Source: Emiliania huxleyi CCMP1516 (Eukaryota > Haptophyta > Isochrysidales > Noelaerhabdaceae). From it: 64,000 bases of DNA. Positions 53,835 through 64,000 of the stretch are shown here, piece by piece. How positions within the stretch are numbered: the stretch's first letter is position 1; each line of letters opens with the position of its first letter. Location of the stretch: positions 976,251 through 1,040,250 of the forward strand of contig NW_005201392.1 in NCBI RefSeq assembly GCF_000372725.1. The letters run 5' to 3'. The notes below the pieces were generated by a model. The model ran no database searches. It saw nothing but the letters and a program-made list of their open reading frames with translations, and was not told the origin of the DNA. The translations under genes were made by a program, and so were the position numbers.

Positions 53835-54182
53835 GGGCGACTCGTCTCGGTGTTCTCAGTTCTGTGAGTTCTCGACTCGGACTGTCTGTGCTTGTGCGTC
53901 TTGGGTCCGGACCGGAGGTCCGGGGCGATTGAAAAAGAGAAAAAGCTCTGGGTCAAAGAGAGTAACGCCGACCGGGGGCCTGCCGGTCGGAATTGTGCTG
54001 CCCCCCCCCCCCCCCCCCCCGCCTTCTCGAGTCCCTGTCCGCGTGTGAGGGTCTGAGGGTGCCCCAGCAGCACCGCCAGCCACGCCCTCGCCCGATCAAC
54101 ACAGCCGCCGCCGGGCTGCACTCCTGAACGGGCGCCAGGGAGCTCGTCGCGCCCCCAGCCCCGCAGCGCTCGGGCCAAGTCG
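53835..54182. other. Spacer with dispersed 26-mer and poly-C
   Basis: A 26-base segment at 53880-53905 (core CTGTCTGTGCTTGTGCGTCT) is identical to 48715-48740 in a kinesin intron. A run of about 20 C lies at 54001-54020. No gene is supported. Confidence 0.6.
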
Positions 54183-54877
54183 CTACGTCACCGCAATCTG
54201 CCAGCGACCCTTCCTCCTCCGCCGGCTGAGCGTGTTGCGCCCCGCTCGGGTGCTCATCCGACTGTGGCGGGCGGGGCGGGAAGAGGGGGTGCGTCAGAGC
54301 CCATCGGCGAATCCGGCGCGCGCTCCCACCCTGGGCTGGCGGCGGCAGCGGCAGCATATACACATGTGTGGCGGCAGCAGTTGCGCCCAGCATGGGGCGC
54401 GTGCGCGCGGCGCACTGTAGGAAGCCGTGCGTCCGCTTGCGCTTGAGCACGTTCGGCTGGTACGTCCGCCATCCCTTTTTCCCCTTGGCGGCGAGCGGCT
54501 CGAGCGAAGACAGTGGGGGCAGCTCCAGGTAGGGCATCTCGCAGGGCGCAGGAGCGTCCACGCCTGCAGCGTGGGCCGCGGTCAGGGCTGCGGGCTTCGT
54601 GCATTGGCCGGCTGAGTGCATCGGCCGAGGCGCCACCGAGGCTGATGCTTCCAAAGCACAGGAGCGGCGTGAGCGGCTCTGCGGCCTCCGGCGTCGCGGC
54701 GCACCGGAGCGGCGGCGGCGGGGCCAATGGGCGAGCGTCGCCAGCGCCGGGAGTGCGGCAAAAATCGAGCTCGGCGCACAGGGGAGCCAGCCGCGCCGGC
54801 TCTGCGCGGAAGAGGGAAACTGTGCGCACGGCCGCGCCGAGCGCTCGCCGCGATCGGAGCAAGCTGCGGCCAAGCAT
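54183..54877 (-). CDS. Organellar ribosomal protein bL34
   Basis: This is a bacterial-type L34 protein of the mitochondrial (or plastid) large ribosomal subunit. The core RTYQPNVLKRKRTHGF is the diagnostic bL34 sequence. After an intron it continues RMSTRAGRNTLSRRRKKGRW and ends at 54183. Exons are 54637-54877, 54416-54563 and 54183-54261, in frame, giving 155 residues. The first exon begins MLGRSLLRSRRALGAAVRTV, arginine-rich without acidic residues, which looks like a mitochondrial presequence. Bacterial bL34 is only about 45 residues, so the long extension is the targeting region plus a linker. All introns here begin GT. Confidence 0.88.
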
Positions 54878-55454
54878 GACGCGAACGTTTTCTTCTTTAC
54901 CGGATTCTTTACCACGGAGTCCGCGCCCTTTTGTCGTGCTTTCTTAGGTATATTGTTGGCAAATCAAGACACAGATTGTATTTTAAGAGAGAATTCTTGT
55001 GTAGAAAGTTTCTTTCTTTATTTACATGTATTACGGAGGCCGAGGCACCGCGCGCACCTGCCGGCGTAGCTCCGTGGGTGGGACTCCGCCTCGGCCTCGA
55101 GATGATGGCGCCATGGCGGCAATGATGGGATGTCCACAGGGCTGGAGGACGACTCGCCGCTTTCCTCCCACTGACTGTGAATCTCACACCCTCACTCTCT
55201 GATTTTGTCTCCCATGTGAGCTCTGTGTCCTGACTTGCACCAACCAATATACCTACAACAGGGAGCTCGGTGGGTGAGCTACGACGCGGGCGGTTTCGTC
55301 CGTGGCGGCAAGATCGATCGGCAGTGGAGACGACTGTGCGGGATGTTCGAAAAAGAAAATATCTCAAGAAGCCCAAAACACGCGCGTGGCATATTGCAAT
55401 AGGAGGAGAGCTCGATCCCAAGGACGCACGAGTTACTCGGTCATTCGCTGCACG
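54878..55454. promoter_or_regulatory. Divergent promoter region
   Basis: This lies between bL34 (-) and the NTF2-like gene (+). An AT-rich stretch at 54940-55030 (ttgtattttaagagagaattc) contrasts with the GC-rich flanks. No coding frame is convincing. Confidence 0.4.
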
Positions 55455-56383
55455 ATGCTCCTCGCAGTGCGCGCCTCGAAGCTCCCCCAGCGCGTGGGCA
55501 TTGCTCGCGCAGTTCGCGTGCTCTCAACCAGCGCGCGCCCTGTTCCCGGTGTTGTTGGAGTAACCCCAAGCGGCGACATCACCTCGGAGGACGTCGTTGC
55601 GGCGCAGGCGGCGTGGTCCAACGCCATCACCGGCATCACCAAGGTGTACCAGGAGGGAGGCGACTTCGTCGCGGCCGCTGGGTACTGCGCGGGCGAGCTG
55701 TACGGCTATGGCCACTCCAACGTGCTCTTCAAGCCAACCAGGGCGACGAACAACCCGTTTCGCCCGACGGGCGAGGACGCGATGGCCTACTTTGTGGGCG
55801 CAGAGGCGATGAAGAACGACAAGTTCAAGGTGCGCGCCTCCCTCGCGTCGCTCCTGCGCCCTTCCCCTCTCTCTCACGCGCGCACCCCCCCCCCCCCCCC
55901 TTTTGCCACACAGGGCGAGGACGGTGGCTTCGCCATCAACGGCGGACAGGGCTGGTCCGAGGTGGTGTTCCGCAACCACCAGATCGATTGCAACGGCAAC
56001 ACGGCTATCGCTATGGGCGACTACCTGTTCACGAACGCGACCACTGGCGACAAGGGACGCGTCGAGTACACCTTCGGCTACAAGAAGAACGATGACGGCA
56101 AGATGCGGATTTTCCTGTGCGCGCCGCCCCTGCCCCAGCTTCTCGGCTGATCTCGGCTCCCGCCCCTGCTCCCGGCTTGTATCTGGACTGATCTCGGCTT
56201 ATCTCAGCCTGCGGCGCTCCATGCAGGCACCACTCGTCTATGCCGTACGAGCCCACCGCGGCGGCATCCGCGACCGCGGAGCCAGTTGAGGAGGCTCTGT
56301 CGATGTGGGCCGAGTCGATCGCCAAGCAAGATGCTCTCCTTCGCGACGCACGCGTCCGCGTCAGCGGGATGAGCAAGCCCTAG
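55455..56383 (+). CDS. NTF2/SnoaL-fold protein with organelle-type N-terminus
   Basis: Exons are 55455-55829, 55914-56116 and 56227-56383, in frame, giving 244 residues. The N-terminus (MLLAVRASKLPQRVGIARAV) is basic and lacks acidic residues, like a mitochondrial or plastid targeting peptide. The body contains NAITGITKVYQEGGDF and then GNTAIAMGDYLFTNATTGDK and VEYTFGYKKNDDGKMRIFLH before HSSMPYEP. This layout matches the SnoaL/DUF4440-like NTF2 fold (bacterial SgcJ/EcaC-type proteins), whose members bind small molecules or act as isomerases and hydrolases. The exact activity is unknown. Intron 1 has a poly-C tract before its acceptor; intron 2 carries CTGATCTCGGCT repeats. Confidence 0.72.
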
Positions 56384-56663
56384 ATAGGATATGCCTATGA
56401 GAGGCGCTAAGTAGTTAGTTGGTGGGCGCACATGCCCAGTCCAGCGGTGGAGTGGGGCGCTGTGACAACACCCCCAAGCGCACTGGGCCTCGCACTATTG
56501 TATTTTTCGTACAATTTAGATTTGAGAGGCACGAGGGTCGTGTCTCTCCAGATAGCGCAAGCGGGCGCGCGTACAAAAACAGTAACGGAGGGTCAAAAAG
56601 TCATAGCAGGTTTGCAGCCGCGCGCATATTTCTTCTCCGGGAGTACGGAGATCCCCGCTGCAA

Positions 56664-58372
56664 CTAGCCGCACGACTTGCCGAAGCGTCTCTCGCTCTCG
56701 ACCTGCGCGTCCCAGGCCTCCTGCGTCAGCCCCCTCGGCCGCCGCGCCGGCCGCGCCCTGCCCCGGTCAGGCCGCCACACCCCTTCGGCCCAGCAGCGCT
56801 GCAGCTTTCTCCGATTGCAGTGCCGGTGTGCAGGGAGGGGCGGGAAGTTGGCGTGGGGCGAAAAGACCGTCTCGAGGACATCCTGTGCGTGCGCGCGCGC
56901 GCCGTCACAGCGTCAGCGCGCCCCATTCGCGTGGAGCAGAGAGCACCCGGGGCTTACGTTGCCTGCTCCCCCATCGTGTAGGGCATATAGTCGCCGTTGC
57001 GAGCCATGTCGGCCAGCGTGCGGAAGAGCAGGCGGTTCGGCTGCAGGTAGATCAAGTGCGAGTTGATCCCCAGCCGGTCGCGTTCTGCCACCTGCGCTCC
57101 TGGGCTCGGGGATTGTGCCGTGGCGCGGCCAGAGGGGGCGGTGGTGGGACGGCGGGGTGAGCCTCGTGCGAGGCGATGAAGTACTGGTTCGCCTTGTACT
57201 GTGCCTCCATCCATGGTCCGGGATCGGAAAACATGCAGACGTCCGAGTCGCTCACCTGGAGACGAGGGAAAGCGAAGTCCGCGCCCGCCCCAAAAGGCTC
57301 TCTCTGTGCGTCTTGGGCGCACCATGACCGCATCGAACTGCGTGAAGTTGAAGGCCAGTAGCTTCATGCTCGTGCACCTGCCGTCCAGCGGGGTGCATGT
57401 ACACGCGGCGCCGCGTGCGCCGTGCCGGCGACGCGTGAGGCGTCTGCGCAGGGCGCCGCGCACGTGTGATCCTGCCGCCATGTCTGCACGCGCCCGTTTC
57501 GCGGCCACAGGTGCGAGTCCGACGGCGCCTGCGAGCGACGCGAGCTTCCACGGGTGCGCCTCCGGGCCAGCGGCGGACACCGTGCCCGTGTGTGCGGGGC
57601 CGGGCGCGAGGTTGCAAACAAACGCGCCAGGATCGGCTTCATCGCAAACTCGGAAAAGTTGAGGTGCGAGGCGTCAAAGTGCTCAAACCCACCCTCGGCT
57701 GCCATGCGCGCCGCCATACGTGTCGGGTAGCCGTACGTGACCAGGATGCGCGGTACGGTGGAGCCAAAGTTCTCGAGCGAGTGGCCGACCTGCGGCCGGC
57801 GGTGCGGTGCGGTGGAGTGGTGGGGGCTTGGCGGGGAGGCGCGACGAGGGCGGGAGAGGAGGGTCGGGGAGCGAGTCCTCGGATGCCGCAACAATCACGT
57901 CGTGGGGTTCGATGCCAAAGATGGGTCGGACGCGCCCTCCCCCGTTACAGGCAAAGACGATGAAGGCCAGCCGCGGCGGCCGCGACGCCTCGCCGAGCGC
58001 GCTGCGGTTTGGCGGCGGCACCGGCGGCACCGGGGGTGTGGGCACAGGCAGCAGACTCGCCGCGGCGACGCCTCGGCCGCGAACCTGCCTCGTGTAGTAG
58101 AGGGCGCCGGCGTGCGAGGTGTAAAGCGTCGAGGTGCGGCACTGGTGGAACCACTTGCACACGCCCTGGCTTGCATTGTGCCGGCCGGGCCGGTACGAGA
58201 TGTAACCGCAGCGGGTGCAGGCCCTGCAGCTCTCCACGCACCCCGCGATGGACGCGGAGGCGGAGGGGTCGGTCCAGGTCCCTCGAAAATCGAGCTCGCA
58301 GTTTCCCGCCGAGGCCTCTGAGTACTCGCAGACGCCGCGCCGCACCGCCGCATGGCCGGCCTCGCGGGGCAT
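56664..58372 (-). CDS. PAN-like domain plus GT8-like glycosyltransferase
   Basis: The first exon, from about 58372 (MPREAGHAAVRRGVCEYSEA), has a cysteine-rich PAN-like region (GCVESCRACTRCGYISYRPG). A strand RLAFIVFACNGGG follows. Later exons carry VPRILVTYGYPTRM, LLAFNFTQFDAVM, the DxD-type SDSDVCMFSDPGPWMEAQY and GINSHLIYLQPNRLLF, in the order of glycogenin/GT8-type sugar transferases. Several GT-AG introns interrupt it and not all junctions are resolved. The last exon seems to be LTQEAWDAQVESERRFGKSC with a stop at 56664. It would transfer a sugar from a nucleotide donor in the secretory pathway. A signal peptide is not visible, so the start may be further upstream. Confidence 0.62.
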
Positions 58373-59359
58373 TGTCCAAACTAAGTTGGGGATGCGTCCC
58401 CCAAACTCCGAATTCGGCCGCCGAAAGGTGTGCCGTGAAATTTCTATTCACATCTGAGAATGGCGTCGCTAGCTGGAACGGGCTCGGTCGGGGAGCGGAC
58501 GCTCTTTCTCGGCGGCGGCCGCAGCCATTGCCGCAGCCGTGAATCATCGAACGTTGCTGCAAGGCGAACGACAATTCTTATACTCTAGGTAGGTACCGGT
58601 AGGTAGTAAGGTGAAGAACAGCCAGGCTCGGACTGGACACCAACGCGGTATGGGTGGACGCTAGACAGATGATGACGACACGCACGAGCGACACACAGAC
58701 ACAAACAAGCTCACAAGACACACAGCCAGCGGGCTGCCACACACCCTGAGTCGGCGTACACATAACTCAGGGCCACATCCTCCCTGTCGCCCCCCCAGCA
58801 CTCCACGGTGCCAAGGGAACACACAAGGGCACAACAAACAACAGACGAAAGGAAGTAACGTGCTAGGCTAGAGCAGACCGCTCCGCCTCTAGCAATCTCG
58901 CCGGCCGGCGAGGCACGGACGAGACCGTGTGTGGGGTCTAAGTGAGGTGTCTATGGACGCTCTCCTCACAGGCTAGCTGCCTGCGGCTAGCCCTATCTCG
59001 CTATCACAGGCGATGACAACCCAATGTATGAGTGTATGCAAGCTGAGGCGCGTGTGCTAAATCTAGGCCGCACGTCGTGGCATTCTCTCTTCTCGAAGAG
59101 ATTCTCCTGAAAAAGAAACTCAATCTGCGAGCTGCAGCTGCCTGTGGTCCCAAAAGGCCAGATATCGCATCGGTGTTCCTCACCGACACGCGCCTCTCGC
59201 CGCGCATTGCCCTGCACCCGAGCCCCCTCCCCACGACTCCCCTCCCCACAACTCCCTCCACGCGGCGCGCGCCCCACGGTGCACCCCTCGCCCCGCTCTG
59301 ACGGGCTCCGCGCGCTGACGCGCCTAGCGCTGCGCGCAGAACACAAAGAGACGTAAGCC
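58373..59359. other. Intergenic region with dispersed repeat
   Basis: The segment 58627-58665 repeats 18329-18375. No coding frame with protein character is seen. The final 100 bases before 59360 are C-rich and probably belong to the promoter or 5' UTR of the transacylase gene. Confidence 0.5.
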
Positions 59360-60874
59360 ATGCCCAACCTCCGCTGCGAGCGCTTCGGCCCCTTCGACGT
59401 TGAGGAGCTCAAGGAGGAGCTCGAGAACCTCGAGTTCGAGTACATGATGGACCTGGCGCCGTCGCGGCCGCCGACTGTCGTTCGGCTGTGCGAGTGCAAG
59501 GACGAGGACTATGAGGGCTACCACGTGCGCGTGTTCGTGGGCGACTACGAGTACTGCGTGGAGGAGGGCAACGAGGCCGAGGAGGTCAAGGCGATGCTCG
59601 AGACCATGTCGTACGAGACGTACGCCGAGCAGGACCTGGACGGCGTGCCGCGCTTCCACAACTGGTACATGGCGCTGCCGGGCAAGTCCCCGTACGACAA
59701 GACGTACATCGAGGAGTGCAAGAAGCGCGCCGACGCCTTCTTCAAGGAGAAGGAGGAGCGCAAGAAGAAGGAGGACGAGGAGGCCGCCGCGCGCGCGGCC
59801 GAGGCGGCGTCGGCCGCAAAGCCATGGACCGACACGCCTGAGGCGGAGCGCAACGTCGCCATCCTCTTCCCGGGCCAGGGCACGCAGAAGGTGGGCATGG
59901 CGGCGAAGCTGCTGGAGAACAAGACCGCGGCCGCCATGTTCGAGATGGCCTCAAAGGTTCTCGGCTACGACCTGGTCGGGCTCTGCGCGCAGGGGCCGCA
60001 GGAGAAGCTCGACAGCACGCTCTACTCGCAGCCCGCCATCTTTGTCTGCTCGCTGGCGGCGATGGAGAAGGCGAAGAAGGAGGCGCCAGAGATGCTCAAG
60101 AAGGTCAAGGTGGCCGCGGGCTTCTCGCTCGGCGAGTACTCCGCCCTCGTCTTCGCCGGCGCGCTCACCTTCGAGCAGGGGCTGAAGCTCGTCAAGGCGC
60201 GCGCAGAGGCGATGGACGCGGCTGCCAACGACCCGAAGAACAAGGGCGCGATGGCGTCCGTCTCGGGCGCGTCGGACGCGGTGCTGCAGGACGCGCTCGA
60301 CAAGGCCGCCGCCGCGGTCGGCGGCGGCAAGAAGGCGTACATTGCCAACTACATGTTCCCGGAGGGGGGAACCTGTTTTGGGGACCCAAAGGTTCCTTCC
60401 CCCCCCCCCTTTTTCCCCCCTGGTTGGGCCGCGCCCTCGGCGGGCCCCGCGCGCGCCGCGGGCGCTTGACCCCCCCCCCCCCCCCCCCAGGTCCTCGAGA
60501 AGCTTTGCGAGATCGTCGTCCCGATGGGCGCCAAGAATGCAAAGATGCTTGCCGTCTCTGGCGCCTTCCACACGCCCTACATGCAGCCCGCCGCCGATGC
60601 GCTGGGCAAGGCGCTCGACGAGGCGCCGATCCAGATGCCGTCCATCAAGGTTTACTCCAACGTGACTGGCAAGCCCTACGCCTCGGTCGACGAGATCCGC
60701 GGCCTGCTCAAGCGGCAGCTCTGCGAGCCAGTCAAGTGGGAGCAGGGCACAAAGGACCTCGTCACGCTCGGCTGCACCTCGTACGTTGAGCCGGGCCCGG
60801 GCAAGCAGCTCAAGGCCATGATGCGCCGCATCGACAACGACGCCTGGAGCAAGACCACCACGCTCGAGGCGTGA
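59360..60874 (+). CDS. Malonyl-CoA:ACP transacylase with N-terminal extension
   Basis: The enzyme loads malonyl groups onto acyl carrier protein for type II fatty acid synthesis. Exons are 59360-60391 and 60491-60874, giving 471 residues. The catalytic domain starts at about residue 165 with VAILFPGQGTQKVGMA. It has the nucleophile motif AGFSLGEYSALVFAGAL (Phe where His is usual before Ser) and the catalytic His in SGAFHTPYMQPA. The first 164 residues (MPNLRCERFGPFDVEELKEE to a lysine/glutamate-rich helix) match no domain I know and do not look like a plastid or mitochondrial targeting peptide. The intron (60392-60490) is GT-AG with two poly-C runs. FabD is normally about 310 residues. Confidence 0.9.
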
Positions 60875-61363
60875 GAGAGGTCGCTTGTGCACGCACACCC
60901 TCCTCGGCGGCGATCTGTGCATCTGCACTTTTGCTTCAGAGGCCTTTTGCTTCTGGCGGGGCGCGGTATCACACGTGTTAGTTTACAGTTATGTGCAGTC
61001 TGAAACTGCAAACTCGAAACGCGAGCGAAACCAACGGAAAGCACAAAGCAGCTCGCGCGGGGGCGCACGCTGCCGACCGGCCACCGCGCACCGCGCGCGC
61101 TGGGACCTGTGGAGTTATAGCCCGGTCGAACACTGCCCAAACAAATAAATTCCCCCTTTGAGCTGAGAGGTTTTGGGATTTCGCTCCGAGCGACGGTCCA
61201 ACGAGAATCGTCAAAATCAGGCAACAAGAGACCGAGGCCACTTCTTCAGGCTGGGAACCGAGGGGTGGCCACCCTCCTCGTCGAGGTGTGCGCCAAACCA
61301 CTTCGGCGGCGCGCGCTCCCCTGTGCGTCTGTGTCACCCTCCAGGCCCTCACGCCCCCCCGGC
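60875..61363. other. Intergenic region
   Basis: No gene is supported. The 16-mer CAGGCTGGGAACCGAG at about 61248 has an inverted copy at about 63030. Confidence 0.45.
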
Positions 61364-61903
61364 ATGTCCACCGGCAAGGAGGCTTCCGTGCCGAGTGACG
61401 CGGCGGCCACGGACAGACTCAACGGCAGCGTCGGCGCCGCTGCCAAGCGGCCGCGCGACAGCGAGGGTAGTCACCACTTGAGGTGGGACGGTCGAGGCAC
61501 ACGACGGAGCCATCGCGAGCGGCCTTCTACACCGCCCGCCGCCGGCGCAGGCGCGGAGCGCTACGGCGGACCTGCTTCAAACCCCAAGGCGGAGGCGCTG
61601 AGCGAGAATCTGGGCTGCGCGCACGCGCATGGCTGCTGCGAGAGCTCGGAGGCGGAGCTTGCTCGAGAGCTGCTCGAGCTCATCACTGCGCCCGACGCTG
61701 ACGTTGGTGGCGCGATCAAGCTCTTATTTTCTCAGCCTCGCACCTCTTCTTCCCGTCGCACGCGGGCTGTCGCATGGCACTTGGAATATGACTCGGGCGA
61801 GGATGCGTCAGCACGAGTACTATTTCATCGTGCAGCGCAGGCTGGCTCGCCACTACTGTTGGCTGGAGCTCCTCTCCCGCCCGACGTCGGTGATGGCGCA
61901 TGA
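61364..61903 (+). CDS. Hypothetical protein
   Basis: An open frame from MSTGKEASVPSDAAATDRL runs 179 residues to 61903. The middle contains ERYGGPASNPKAEALSENL and SSEAELARELLELITAPDAD, a plausible helical segment. The start is disordered and rich in charged residues, and no family is recognised. A GT at about 61468 and an AG at about 61553 could remove part of the arginine-rich stretch. The frame also opens upstream to 61265. Confidence 0.4.
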   Translation: MSTGKEASVPSDAAATDRLNGSVGAAAKRPRDSEGSHHLRWDGRGTRRSHRERPSTPPAAGAGAERYGGPASNPKAEALSENLGCAHAHGCCESSEAELARELLELITAPDADVGGAIKLLFSQPRTSSSRRTRAVAWHLEYDSGEDASARVLFHRAAQAGSPLLLAGAPLPPDVGDGA

Positions 61904-63348
61904 CACGCGATCACTGTACGCATCGGCTTCCTGTGTGTGTCTCCCCCCTCCCCGCCGCAGAGCCGCTGCTGGGTGTCGGCCGCGCATCTCCTCACGTCCC
62001 GCGCCTGTCCTTTACGGCATTTGTGTGGCCCGTTTTCTGTGCATCGTTAGAAGCTGCGCAGGCCTCCCGTTACAATCGCCGCGCGCACACGACACGCGAC
62101 AGCCGACACCTCGACAGGAGAGAGTTTGACGTTCTTCTCGTGAGACTTGACTTCAGACGATATGCGAGACAGATATATCTCAGAGTGAGAGGACAGCCTG
62201 AGCCTCGGAGGAGAGACGCAGCTCGCAGGTACAGGCGTGACAGACAGTACACTCTCACACACGAGACACACTGATGGAAAGGGCGGAGCGGCGGCGGCGA
62301 CGGCGGCAGCGGTGCGCGGGCGGAGCAGCGACTGCCCGGGCGGTCGCTGCTCCGTCGGTCCGTGCCGGAGCGCGCCATCTGCGCAGGGTCGCGCGTCAGG
62401 CCAGGGGGCAAGGCGCAAGCGTCCCCCTGGTGGCGGCGCAGGGAAACGCGGAGACGCGAGCGTTTCGCACGCCGCGAAGCGGACGGTGACGGCGCGGTGG
62501 GTGACGGGGCTAGAGAGCAGCCAACACCCGACGCTCGCAAACGACGTCGGTGCTGGACGCCTGCGTAGGGGCCGCGGCAAGGCGGAGCTGGCTGAGGCAC
62601 CAAGCGCCGGCGGGGAGCTCCCGGACTCATGTGTGCGAGCGCATGCCCTCCCACCTAATCACCGCTGCATAGTATGGCTTCCGAGGCTGAACCGCTCCGC
62701 AACGGTTGGTAGCTCGACCTGCACATTGACAAAGTGCGTTTACCTGTCACTCGTCGACGTCGCGTGCGAGATCCAATATCGCCGATCGATAGCAATCTGA
62801 GAGGATAGGGATCCGTGTCAGCATGCCGTAGCCGAGGAGTGCCGCGCTTGGGGGTTGGGGCGCGCGCGCATTGGCTTCACATTCGGTCTCAGCGCTCGGG
62901 CCGGCGCCGGGGGTCATGGGGCGACACTCGGTCACGCTCCGGCGCTTCGGGGGGGCTACAGCGGGCAGTGCGCGAAACCACTTCGCATGGCCACCCGCGA
63001 CCCCACTTTGGACCGGCGAGCGCACTTGCTCGGTTCCCAGCCTGAAAATGTCACCTCAGACCGGTAGCGCCAGCATGTCGGTGCGTCTTTCTCATGCTCG
63101 CGCGCCCGCCGCGCCCGAACTATGCACGGGCCCGGCTCGCCCGCTTGGGGATCCACCCGGCACATCCCCGCCCCCCACCTGCCGGCTTTGCCTGCCGTCA
63201 GTTCACGCGGGATCGCCCTCAACTGTCAGCAACACAAATCCACCAGCCTGCCTTCAGCCTCGCCTCACAGCCGACCTTCTGGTCGTACGCGGGTTCTTAA
63301 GGGTCGTACATGCCGGCCATGACGTCTGCCAACCGGCCGTTCGCAGGC
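61904..63348. other. Region without a supported gene
   Basis: Long frames on both strands here are arginine/alanine-rich and lack recognisable motifs. I take them as GC-driven. No repeat array is seen apart from the inverted 16-mer near 63030. Confidence 0.4.
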
Positions 63349-63613
63349 GGTAGCTTCGCACGCCCCCGACAGCTCCGAGAATGACCCGCGCGAGAAGTGC
63401 GCGTCGGCGGCGCACTTTTCCTCCCAGGCTGTGACTGCTGCCCTGGCCACCCTGGCCTCCCTCGAGGGGTCGCCAGGACCCGCCGCGGCCCTGGCGCGGC
63501 CCACGGGCGGCTTGATGCTCATCGACGCCTTCACCCTCGTCGGCCTGGCCGGAAAATACGCCAGCCGCTCGGGTGCCGCCCGCCTCCTAGAGGCCGAACC
63601 ACCAGTGCTGTGA
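63349..63613 (+). CDS. C-terminal exon of a hypothetical protein
   Basis: After an acceptor-like TTCGCAG at 63342-63348 a frame reads AVASHAPDSSENDPREKCAS and then GGLMLIDAFTLVGLAGKYAS, ending at a stop at 63611-63613. The composition is protein-like with one hydrophobic segment. The upstream exon was not found. I do not recognise the family. Confidence 0.35.
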
Positions 63614-63639
63614 GTATTGACGCCCTCCCTGCACCTCAG

Positions 63640-64000
63640 GCGCGTCCCTCGCCCTCGCCGCCGCCGCCGCCGAGCCCGCCGCCGCCCTCGCCGCCGCCGC
63701 CCTCGCCGCCGCCACCGTCGCCGCCACCGCCGAGCCCGCGCCGCCGTCGCCCCCTCTGCCGGCGCCTTCTCCGCCCTCGCCACCCCCACTGTCGCCTTGC
63801 CCCCACCAAGCCAACCACCGCCGTCGCCGCCGCCGCCCAGTCCGCCTCCGCGTCACCGCTGCCTCCCTCGCCGCCGCCCCCAATCCCGCACACGGCCGCT
63901 GCCGCCGAGCCCGCCGCCGCCATCACAACCGCCTCCGAGACCCGCCGCCACCAAGCGCCCTGACCCCTAAGTTACGTCGATGACTCCTCCCGCGCAACCC
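63640..64000. repeat. Proline/alanine-coding low-complexity tract at the window edge
   Basis: CCGCCGCCCTCG-type repeats encode SPPPP blocks on the plus strand and glycine/alanine blocks on the minus strand. It may be part of a cell-wall-type gene that continues past the window. I cannot choose the strand. Confidence 0.5.

Overview
This is a GC-rich nuclear eukaryotic contig, most likely from a unicellular alga. A haptophyte is my best guess; that assignment is inference. The support is short introns, a large share of which use GC instead of GT as the 5' splice site, cytosolic and organelle-type ribosomal protein genes, long serine/proline (SPPPP) blocks in a secreted-type protein, and a GC-rich codon bias. 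There is one 100-N assembly gap (48249-48348) and no sign of operons, CRISPR arrays or prokaryotic genes. I saw no tRNA or rRNA genes, but this was by eye only.

Layout. 1-4.1 kb: mostly repeats and weak open frames. 4.1-4.9 kb: ribosomal protein uL2 (+). 5.5-7.9 kb: nuclear poly(A) polymerase (+). 9.5-10.5 kb: glycine-rich protein (+). 10.5-13.2 kb: repeats. 13.2-14.5 kb: membrane-anchored alpha/beta hydrolase (-). 15.1-15.5 kb: RAMP4/SERP1 (-). 17.1-18.1 kb: sulfotransferase-like protein (+). 18.6-21.0 kb: coiled-coil protein (+). 21.5-29.4 kb: a 2,508-residue NLR-like protein with two CHAT-NB-ARC modules (-). 29.7-31.7 kb: coiled-coil protein with three 99-residue tandem repeats (+). 32.0-33.0 kb: leucine-rich repeat protein (-). 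33.1-33.9 kb: foldback element. 34.6-42.7 kb: a 2,597-residue receptor-like protein, signal peptide-VWA-IPT-polyproline-D8C-TM-WD40-RING (-). 43.4-43.9 kb: MITE-like element. 44.3-51.4 kb: kinesin-4/chromokinesin (-). 51.6-52.3 kb: GCC2/GCC3-like cysteine-rich fragment (+). 53.5-53.8 kb: second MITE. 54.2-54.9 kb: organellar ribosomal protein bL34 (-). 55.5-56.4 kb: NTF2/SnoaL-fold protein (+). 56.7-58.4 kb: PAN-like domain plus GT8-like glycosyltransferase (-). 59.4-60.9 kb: malonyl-CoA:ACP transacylase (+). 61.4-61.9 kb and 63.3-63.6 kb: hypothetical proteins.

Two very large genes stand out. The CHAT-NB-ARC protein pairs one protease-like module that keeps the His/Cys dyad with a second module that has lost both residues, which looks like an immune-type STAND sensor. 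The receptor-like protein puts adhesion domains outside the membrane and a WD40 plus RING (E3 ligase type) module inside.

The other theme is intron birth. Four introns in three genes are copies of one 175-206 bp element whose ends coincide with the splice sites, always in the sense orientation. Several further introns are flanked by 16-30 bp direct duplications of exon sequence that carry AG|GC or AG|GT at the splice junction. The splice models for the poly(A) polymerase, CHAT, receptor, bL34 and NTF2 genes each sum to a whole number of codons, which supports them.
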